Assembly: GCA_014084085.1 (NCBI GenBank)
Contig: NPFB01000053.1
Location: forward strand, 136,025 to 153,929
Length of the DNA stretch: 17,905 nucleotides
Reading direction: 5' to 3'
Source: Hondaea fermentalgiana
Lineage: Eukaryota > Sar > Bigyra > Thraustochytrida > Thraustochytriidae
Both the position numbers and the translations under genes were made by a program. Shown piece after piece: positions 1 to 7,200 of this stretch (positions are counted from its first letter, which is position 1; each line of letters starts with the position of its first letter). The notes beneath the pieces were generated by a model that saw only the letters and a list, made by a program, of their open reading frames with translations, had not been told where the DNA came from and searched no databases.

Positions 1-15
1 CCGGGCCGGCGGCGC

Positions 16-40
16 GAGGGAGGGAGGGAGGGAGGGAGGC
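16..40 (+). repeat. (GGGA)n tract, potential G-quadruplex
   Basis: Five GGG runs (18-20, 22-24, 26-28, 30-32, 34-36) are separated by single A bases. Four or more G-triplets with one-base loops is the classic pattern of a very stable parallel G-quadruplex. A related tract lies at 16612-16626. No gene is attached to it within the window, so its role is unknown. Confidence 0.75.
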
Positions 41-114
41 GGCGGAAAGGAGGGAAAGCGCCGTAAAGCGCGATGAAAGAGAAGGCCAAGCGGCCACTTG
101 GGAGGGAAAACTGA

Positions 115-175
115 CTGTGTCGCTGGAAAGAAACTGTGTCAGTGGAAATCGCCATGGAAACTGTGTCAGTGGAAA
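115..175 (+). repeat. 15-bp direct repeat, three copies
   Basis: The motif ctgtgtcagtggaaa occurs exactly at 134-148 and 161-175, with a close variant (two base changes) at 115-129. The copies are spaced by 19 and 27 bp, so this is a short interspersed cluster and not a strict tandem array. The frames across it open only at non-ATG codons and do not look coding. Confidence 0.7.
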
Positions 176-1210
176 CTGGGAATTTTGTTCATTCATTCGT
201 TTCGAGGGCGTCGAGTTGTGGTGCGTGGAAGAGTGGAAGCCGGGCGCAACTGAGGCGGCGAGCGCGAACTCGAGACGAGCGCCATGGCGCGGAGGGGGCA
301 AGACCCAGATGGCAACGTGGAGATGTGGTCGGTATACGTGTACAGTACAGCCTCGGCGAGGCCCGGTGTCCGAGACTGCGACGAGCCAGGCTTGGATGTT
401 CTTTCTCGAAAGAGAGGAGAAAAGAGAAGGAAAAGGGTGAGAGCGGTATACAGCCTCGTAGGCCAGGGTCAATGGAACGCCGCGTCGAATAGGGAAGGAT
501 GGGACAAGAGTGAAACGCAACATGGGCGGACAGGAAGAGGATTTCCGGCCTACGTGGGCATCGTGACACACACGCCATCAGCCCCAAATTGAAACGTCGG
601 TTGTTCGTGCATGCACGAATCTTATTCTGGAAGGGTTTCCGCAGGTCATACGGATGCTGTGCTGGTTGCTGTAAAAAAGCAGCTGTCAGCAGCAACAAGG
701 CCAGGCGATGATTGAATACGCAAACCCTCGATTGCCTTTCTTTCGTTCTGGCTTCTTTTCATCTGGACAAGAAGAGGAGAAAACGTCGTGCGCTCAACTC
801 TGAAAAACAGCTACCAGGCTCCTTCGCGAAATGAACGCCATGTCGTGGTCAATTCAATTCCATCTGCACAATCATAGCCGAGTCGAAGTGAAACGGCGAC
901 TTTACCTTCCGTCGTGAATCTTGGATTCCGGTCGCCAAGTTTTAATCTTCGTCGGCCCTTTGAGAAGAATAGTGGTGTTCGCGAAGCGATAAGCCCTGCC
1001 CTCGTTCAATTTCAAACCATACCAAGCCTTCAGGCCCTGGCTGCAGCCCGGTAATCCGATCAAGACAAATTTCATCTCAATCGCCACCCTCTTGGCACGC
1101 GAAAGCATTATACGTGTTTCGTCTCGCCTTTTGTTGGCGGCTGAAGTGGAGACAACGACTTCGCCTTCGATCGCCACGCCACGCCATGCAATGGACCAGA
1201 GCAGTGTGCT
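176..1210. other. Intergenic DNA, no supported gene
   Basis: I see no convincing gene here. The longest open stretch on the minus strand (189-698) has a TTG at its 5' end and an Arg/Ser-rich, low-information translation. A minus-strand frame at 902-1177 also lacks an ATG at its 5' end. It contains a short hydrophobic stretch and ends in a Lys/Arg-rich tail that might be the decayed continuation of the WD40-like fragment immediately upstream of it on the same strand, but the similarity is too weak to call. Confidence 0.5.
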
Positions 1211-1768
1211 CTACACTTTGCCAGACCTAGTGCTACAAGTGCGCAATGTCGTCGTGTCTAGACCCAGAGACGACGCCACACAATTGACCTCAGAAAAGTG
1301 ACAATAGCTGTGCTGCAACAAGTGCGCAATGTCGTCGTCTCTGAACTTGTCCTGGTTCGCCACACAATTGACCTCGGGAAAGTGACAGTACCCCGACTTG
1401 ACGTCCCAGACGCATACTGTCGCCTCTTGGGAACCAGAGACGAAGGAGTCGCCCATTATTGCCACGCACGTGACCTCAACCCAGGGCACCTTGAGGACGT
1501 CCAGCTCGTTACCTAGCATTAAGTCCCGGACGCACGAAATCGTAACCCTTAACCCCGTTTCGATGATATCGCCTTGAACTACCACGCAATCACTGGAGAA
1601 GAGAATATGCTGAAGCTCGTCTGATGTTGCCTTAAGAATGCGCCCCGGCTTGTCTGTGGAGCCAGACACGACATTTTCGCCCAAGTACAGGGTTTGAAGG
1701 AAGTGCTGCTCTCGACGAGGAGCTGCTCTTCTAACCCTGTGCTCAATCGCGCGCTGGAGTTTCGCCAT
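1211..1768 (-). pseudogene. Degenerate WD40-repeat fragment
   Basis: The minus-strand frame reads 185 residues from the first ATG (1768) to TAG at 1211-1213 and stays open upstream to 1858 without another ATG. It contains WD40-like strands: a blade end GENVVSGSTD, then VTCVAIMGDSFVSGSQEATV followed by CVWDVKSG, which has the Gly-Ser...W-D spacing of a propeller blade. WD40 domains are protein-interaction propellers of about seven blades; at most two or three are visible here. The 3' part is an imperfect 84-bp duplication whose second copy is read in a shifted frame after its first half, which argues against selection on the protein. I therefore treat it as a gene relic or truncated copy. The alternative is a multi-exon gene: a donor-like G|GTGAGC at 1858 and an acceptor-like CCCAG at 1807 would join an ATG at 1868 in frame to this ORF. 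The parent protein is not identifiable. Confidence 0.45.
1231..1390 (-). repeat. Imperfect ~84-bp tandem duplication within the WD40-like fragment
   Basis: Two copies share gtgcgcaatgtcgtcgt (from 1239 and 1322), cacacaattgacctc (from 1277 and 1361) and a following block (1289-1306 and 1373-1390). The offset is 83-84 bp and the middle parts have diverged. In the minus-strand reading the shared blocks give YCHFPEVNCVA and YCHFSEVNCVA. The block encoding DDDIAHLL in one copy is read as DTTTLRTC in the other, a frame change between copies. Confidence 0.75.
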
Positions 1769-1868
1769 TCTCCTGTGGCCTGAGCCTATCAATACCTTCG
1801 CAAGCTCTGGGTCAGGGAAGAACGCAATGTGCACGAGACGACTCGGATCATAGCTCACCTATTTCCAT

Positions 1869-2579
1869 CGCACTGCACTTATGCTCGCGAGATCGTTCTC
1901 CGCGCGCATCGCCGCTTGCAGCGAGGTGATGGTGTTCGCTCGTTGCCAAGCGGGCAGGACGTGAAGAGATAAAGATCGAGGGAAGGGAGTCCACAAAACA
2001 GGAGGAGCGAAGATCGGTCAAGAGACCGAGACGATTGGCTTGCTCGTTGCAGAAGTAGGTTCTTTCCGAAATATGGCAGTGTATACGTATACATGCATGC
2101 GTCAATTGAATTTCCAATCCCAATTCTATCAGCACCTCTCGGCAGCAAATATTGTCATTCGCCAAAGCACTCGCAAGCAAAGCTCTGCTGGTGACTTCAG
2201 GTCAAGTAAAAGGTACCACAACGCTATTTCAATGACTCTCATCGACTGCATGTCTATGCACAGACTTTTCCGATGCACAAGCTACGATACAGCGACTTCT
2301 GTCGCCTTTGCAAGCATTGGATCCAAGTAGGTATGAATGAGACTGTGATTGCCCGCGCGAAACGCGGAGATTTGCGGCTAAGGAACTCGAGCAAGTCCTG
2401 TGCATTTTCGCGACAGCCTCACGCTCGTCCCACAAGATACCGAGAACAAGTGTCTCTGTGCTTCTTGCTTTGTCCAGAAATAAATGTGGCAGCCAGGTAA
2501 TTTACTGTACTTGGCTTTTCGTCCAAGAAAGTAGAAGGAGTGTTTTGTTTACTCCTTGTCTGGAATGTGCGGTATCTGC
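1869..2579. other. Intergenic DNA, no supported gene
   Basis: This stretch has more balanced base composition than the flanks. Open frames on both strands begin at TTG or GTG and their translations match no family I recognise. The only structured element I noticed is the 14-bp palindrome at 2080-2093. Confidence 0.5.
2080..2093. repeat. 14-bp perfect palindrome
   Basis: tgtatacgtataca is identical to its own reverse complement, and an ATGCAT palindrome follows directly. The related 12-mer gtatacgtgtac occurs at 332-343 and 16788-16799. It could be a protein-binding site or simply alternating purine-pyrimidine sequence; nothing ties it to a gene. Confidence 0.5.
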
Positions 2580-3324
2580 GGTCTTCTCTTTTTCGTCGTC
2601 TCGTCGCGGAAATGACCCCCTCGCCCATCAAGAGTCGCGCGCTTTTCCCTCGTCCGTCCATTCACCCGCTCGCCCACCCGGCCACCCGGCCGCCGGCACT
2701 TCGTGCGGCCTCCCTCGCTCGGAAACTTGACTTCTTGCTGCTTTCTCACCTCCCCGCTTGGTCGGTCCCTAAACAAATAGGACCCACTCAACTCCATCCA
2801 TCCGTCACTAATGTGTCTTGCTTGTCTTGGGCTCCCTCAGAGATCGGGACCCGTTGCGTCCCACTTGCCCATGGCCACTCACTCGCTCGCTCACGCGCTG
2901 CACGCGACAACGCATGCCAACAAGCCTACGACTTCTCCTCTCCACGAAGCCTCACGCCTCTCTCGAACTTGAGCTCGTACTTGAACTCGGCCTCTGTCTG
3001 GCCTGGCAACTTGCTTGCATGGCCCGTGGCCCGTGCATTTCTTCCTGTCCACTACGAGGTGTGCGCGTGCTTTTTCTTCGATCGCTCGCTCGCTCTCTCC
3101 CTCCCTGCCTCGCCTGCAGCTGCCGCACTTGCCCGCCTCTGCCGTGCTCGCTCTCCTCAAGCGGACGCTCTCGCCGCCGACGTCGCCGTCCTCCTCTGCG
3201 TTCTTCTCCTCGTCCTTGTCGCTCTTGTTCACGCTCTCCTGGTCCTTTTCCACGGTGTCCTTACTACTGCCGGTGCACACCCCGCGGAGTGCGCACCTCC
3301 ATTGCACTCCCTAGCACCTCTTAG

Positions 3325-3332
3325 TATAAAAG
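3325..3332 (+). promoter_or_regulatory. TATA-like box inside a short inverted repeat
   Basis: The sequence tataaaag stands out as the A-rich spot in a C/T-rich region, about 0.9 kb upstream of the myosin ATG. It sits inside an inverted repeat: tagtata (3322-3328) and tatacta (3334-3340) flank a five-base centre. It is the best visible core-promoter candidate for the myosin gene. The start site itself cannot be read from sequence, and an initiator-type promoter closer to the ATG is possible. Confidence 0.4.
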
Positions 3333-3400
3333 CTATACTACCCGTCCATTCGTCCACCCACTTGTCAAGCGCACGTGCCACGTTTGCGCTGATCTGGGCG

Positions 3401-3450
3401 GCTGTGCTCTGCTCTGCTCTGCTCTGCTCTGCTGTGCTCTGCTCTGCTGC
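3401..3450 (+). repeat. (GCTCT)n pentamer array
   Basis: Ten consecutive pentamers: gctgt, five gctct, gctgt, two gctct, gctgc. Degenerate GCTGC-type sequence continues to about 3490. It is the reverse complement of the (AGAGC)n array at 3685-3709, so the two could pair. Confidence 0.85.
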
Positions 3451-3605
3451 TTTGGGCTGCGCTGCTCTGGGCTGCGCTGCGCCGCTCTGCACGCTGCGTC
3501 GCTCTCGCTTTCCCTCGCTCCTGCCCTCCGGCTCTCCCAGTCCACTTCGGGGCCTTCTCGCAAAGCTTGACTGCTCCCTCTCCCGAGTCCATCTTCGCCT
3601 GCGCT

Positions 3606-3634
3606 CCATCCATCACCCATCCATCCATCCATCC
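3606..3634 (+). repeat. (CCAT)n tetranucleotide repeat
   Basis: CCAT units in an interrupted run (about two, then four) in the probable myosin leader. It is a simple sequence repeat with no other visible feature. Confidence 0.7.
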
Positions 3635-3684
3635 CCCGCTCGCGGGCCCGTGCCGGCCCCCGCTCCCCCGCTGGCTGCCGCCGC

Positions 3685-3709
3685 AGAGCAGAGCAGAGCA
3701 GAGCAGAGT
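3685..3709 (+). repeat. (AGAGC)n pentamer array
   Basis: Four exact agagc units and one agagt. It is complementary to the (GCTCT)n array about 235 bp upstream and the same unit as the longer array at 17604-17663. If transcription starts near the TATA-like box, both complementary arrays lie in the 5' leader and could form a long-range hairpin. Confidence 0.85.
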
Positions 3710-3822
3710 AGCGCGAGCAGGCCGCAGCGCAGCAGAACGGAGCGGGCGCAGCGGCGGCCTCGGAACGAGTGCTCCAGCCAAGCTCCATTTTGGCATCGCG
3801 CGCGCGGCACGTGCACGCGTGG

Positions 3823-3884
3823 TCCTTTCATTCATTCAATTCTTTCTTTCTTCTTTCATTCTTTCTTTTCTTTCACGTTGGTTG
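3823..3884 (+). repeat. CTTT/CATT pyrimidine tract
   Basis: A run of CATT and CTTT units with very few purines, about 350 bp before the myosin ATG. A similar CTTT-rich tract occurs at 17749-17800 near the right end of the window, in both cases about 100 bp downstream of an (AGAGC)n array. Confidence 0.7.
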
Positions 3885-4103
3885 ATCGACCTGTTGTGCA
3901 GGAAGGCGCGAGCAAAGTCTGTACTGTCTCGGACGGCCCTGGCCCCGGGCGGCGATCGAACGGAGCTCGCGAGCGCGCCGGCGCGCCGCACCGCTCGTGC
4001 GCTTGCGTGCCTGCGTGTCTGCGTGCGTGTGTGCGAGGCCGCTGGAGCTTCGATAGTTCGTTCATTCGCTGGCCGCACGTGCCTGCCTGCCATTTCATTG
4101 CAT

Positions 4104-4132
4104 CTTTCTCTCTCTCTCTCCCTCTCTCTCTC
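4104..4132 (+). repeat. (CT)n tract in the myosin leader
   Basis: A pure pyrimidine CT/CTT tract ending about 95 bp before the myosin ATG. It is complementary in sequence type to the (AG)n tract at 10105-10129, which lies about 35 bp after the myosin stop codon. It could be a splicing-like or GAGA-factor-like element, or simply microsatellite DNA. Confidence 0.7.
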
Positions 4133-4226
4133 GTCGTCGGCTTCGGACGTTCGGACGTGCGCGCGCACGCTCGCTCGCTCGTGAGAGAGCAGCCAAGCGC
4201 GGCGAGCAGAAACGCGCGAAAGAACC

Positions 4227-7200
4227 ATGGTCGTCTTCGAGGAGGGCTCGTACGTCTTCTACCCCGATGATGACGAGTGCTACGTGCCCGCCAAGGTGAC
4301 CAGCAAATTCTCCCCGGGCGGCAAGGGCGGAGCCATCATCCTCGAGAGGTCCAATCGCCAGATTCGCGTCCCGCCCAATGTGAGCAAACACGTTCTCCCC
4401 ATGGACAAGCAGAGCCTGCGGCGCTGGCCCGACATGGTCGTCCTCAAACAGCTCGACAACGCCGCTCTCCTCCACAACATTCGCCTCCGGTACTTTGAAG
4501 ACGAAATCTACACAAGTATTGGGTCCATTCTCATCAGCGTCAACCCGTACAAGCTCGTCGACAAGCTCTTCAACCCAGACATTGTTGACCAATACATGGA
4601 GTCCGGGACCACCATCAATGACATGGACCCGCACATTTACGGCATCGCCGAGCACGCTTACGCCAGCATGATCAGCGAGGACCTCGACCAGAGCTGTGTC
4701 ATCACCGGCGAGTCCGGCGCTGGCAAGACCGAGGCCACCAAACTTTTCATGGCCTACATTGCCGAGCGCAGCCGCCGACAGCGTCGAGGCCGCAGCCTCT
4801 CGCGCGAGCAGCAAGAGGAAGTCCAAAGCAAAGCCTACGACATTCCTCTTCGCGAACAGATCCTCGAGGCAAACCCACTCATGGAAGCCTTTGGCAACGC
4901 CAAGACCGTCCGCAACAACAACTCGTCCCGCTTCGGTAAGCTCATTGATGTGCAGTTCGTCCATTCACTCGGCTGCGTGGCTGGAGGAGAAATCACCAAC
5001 TACCTTTTGGAAAAAAGCCGCGTTGTGAGCCACCTCGAGGGCGAGCGCAGCTATCATGTCTTTTATCAGCTCTGCGCCGCCGCCAACTCCCGTTACCCAG
5101 ATCTCAAGGACCGTCTTGGCCTCATGGACGCCAGCGAGTACTACTACCTGAACCAGTCGCAGACGCCATCAACCATCATTCCTGATGTCGATGATGCTGC
5201 TGTCTGGGAAGAAACCGTGCGCGCCATGGGCCTTCTCGACATTAGCGATGAGCAGATTGCGGACGTGGCTCAAATTCTCGCCGCCATTCTCCATCTCGGC
5301 AACGTCCAGTTCGAACCCGTTAGCACCAAGTCGGACTTTGCCCAGGTCAAGAACCCAGAGTCCTTGGCGCAAGCCGCCAAGCTTTTCGGCGTCGAAGATT
5401 CCGAACTCGAGCGCGGCTTGCTCACGCGCGACATCTCGAACAAGCGCGAGGTCGTTATTCAAAAGCACAACGTTCGCGAGGCAAACGACTCTCGCGACGC
5501 CCTGGCCAAGCACGCGTACTCGCGTCTCTTCAACTGGCTCACTAGTTGCATTAATAATGCGCTGCGCAGCCGCCTTAACACGGTCAACTCGAACGATATT
5601 CGCACCATCTCCGTCCTCGACATTTTTGGCTTCGAGACCTTCGTGCACAACTCGTTCGAGCAGCTTTGCATCAACTACTGCAACGAAAAGCTCCAGGGCT
5701 TCTTCAATGATCACATTTTCAAGCTGGAGCAGGAAGAGTACCGCCGCGAGGAGATTGACGTCACGCAAATTGGATTCTCCGACAACCAGGGCGTCATCTC
5801 TGCCATCGATCATCGCACGGATGGTATCTTTGCCATTTGTGACGATGAGGTCAACCTTTTGCGCGGTACCGACGACGGTTTTCTCACCAAGGTGCTTGCT
5901 GCCGCGCGTAAGTCCGCTCAAAAGATCGCTGAAATCGAGGCTGCCGAGCAGCAGCAGCAGCAACAACAACAGCAGCTTCTGGAGGAGGGGCAAGCGGATG
6001 CCTTTGATACGATCGCGTCGGATGACGAGGGTGAAGCGCCGGTTCCGAGACGTAAGACCAGCTCGCACATTGCGACCTTGCGCAAGATGAGTCGTGCCGC
6101 AGGCGCCATGATTCGCGGCACAGGCACGACCACGGGCATCACGGGCAGCAACAAGCTCATTCTGAAGACGCCCAACGTCAAGGAGATGCGCACGAACGCA
6201 GCGGCACGCAACTCTTTCATTGTCGTGCACTTTGCAGGCGAGGTCATGTACAACGTCGCTGGCTTTCTTGAAAAGAACCGCGACACGCTTCGTGCCGACA
6301 TTGTCCAAGTCGTCAATGCCTCGAGCCTTGGGCTCGTGCGCGAGCTCTTTGACGACGCCGACATCAGGGCCGGCTCGGGATCAGCAAAGCGCAAGAACCC
6401 GTACCGCAAGACTCTTGGACGCAAGTTCCAGGAGCAGCTCGACACGCTCATGCTGCGTCTCAACGTCACAGAGCCGCACTTTGTGCGCACCATCAAGCCT
6501 AACTCCAAGAAGACCGCTCTTGTCTTTGAGGCTAGACTTGTGCTCGATCAGCTTCGCTACGCCGGCCTGCTTGAGGTCTGCCGCATCCGCCAAATGGGCT
6601 ACCCGATCCGGAAGGAGAATGCCGAATTTTTTCACCTCTTTCGCTGCATTCGGCCCGAGGCCGCAGACATCGACGAGCTCGTCGACCTGCTCGCTGCGGA
6701 TGGAACCCTCTACGGCAGCGAATGGCAGCAGGGCAAGACCAAGATCTTTATGCGGGCCGTGCAATTTGACAAGCTTTCCAATCTGCGCGAGGACGCTCTT
6801 TGCGACGTCGTGACCAAGATGCAAACCAAGGTCCGCGGATATATCGCTCGCAATCGCTATCTTCGCATTCGCGATGCCTTTTCTGAGCTTGAACAGGGCA
6901 TTCAGCAGCGTGATCGCAGCATTCTCGAAGCGTGCATCCCCTTTGCCTCCTCCCTGCCCAATGCAGGCCGCAACATCTCCCTCATTGAGCGTGCAAAGCG
7001 CGTCCTTGCGGAAATCAAGCAGGAGGAAGAGCTCCTTGCCACCATCGATCTTGCAGTCGATGCCCGAGACGTTGACGCCCTTCCCGGTCTTATCGACTCG
7101 GCCGAGGCCATGGGTATCGCAGATCGTCCCGAGGTCGAGCGAGCCTGCGAGCTGCTTCATCGCCACGAAGAGGAAACCACTACCATTTCGGCCCTCCAAG

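Larger units (their letters stand above)
2580..4226 (+). promoter_or_regulatory. Pyrimidine-rich 5' flank and probable leader of the myosin gene
   Basis: About 1.6 kb of C/T-rich plus-strand sequence precedes the myosin ATG. It holds a TATA-like box (3325-3332), simple repeats (3401-3450, 3606-3634, 3685-3709, 3823-3884, 4104-4132) and three CACGTG hexamers (3372-3377, 3808-3813, 4076-4081), the E-box/G-box core bound by bHLH or bZIP factors in other eukaryotes. I find no ATG on the plus strand from 3022 to 4226, so a transcript starting near the TATA-like box would have its first AUG at 4227. The long open frame 2540-4270 across this stretch starts at GTG and reads as low-complexity Ser/Leu/Ala/Arg sequence; I regard it as non-coding. 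Confidence 0.55.

Noticed and set aside
189..698. 169-codon minus-strand frame near the left end
   Set aside because: It starts at TTG, has no domain, and has a low-information Arg/Ser-rich translation.
902..1177. 91-codon minus-strand frame with a short hydrophobic stretch
   Set aside because: There is no ATG at its 5' end and no recognisable family; it is possibly more WD40-fragment debris, but similarity is too weak to annotate.
3401..3709. Pentamer arrays considered as CRISPR or satellite DNA
   Set aside because: Units are contiguous 5-mers without spacers and the arrays are short; these are simple sequence repeats in a eukaryotic genome.
2540..4270. 576-codon open frame on the plus strand upstream of and overlapping the myosin start
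   Set aside because: It begins at GTG, runs through pentamer and CT repeats, translates to low-complexity Ser/Leu/Ala/Arg sequence, and stays open because the region is poor in A and hence in stop codons.
4095..6308. Long antisense frames at 4095-4964 and 5169-6308
   Set aside because: They are shadows of the myosin motor sequence, Val/Leu/Asp-rich reversals with no domain.
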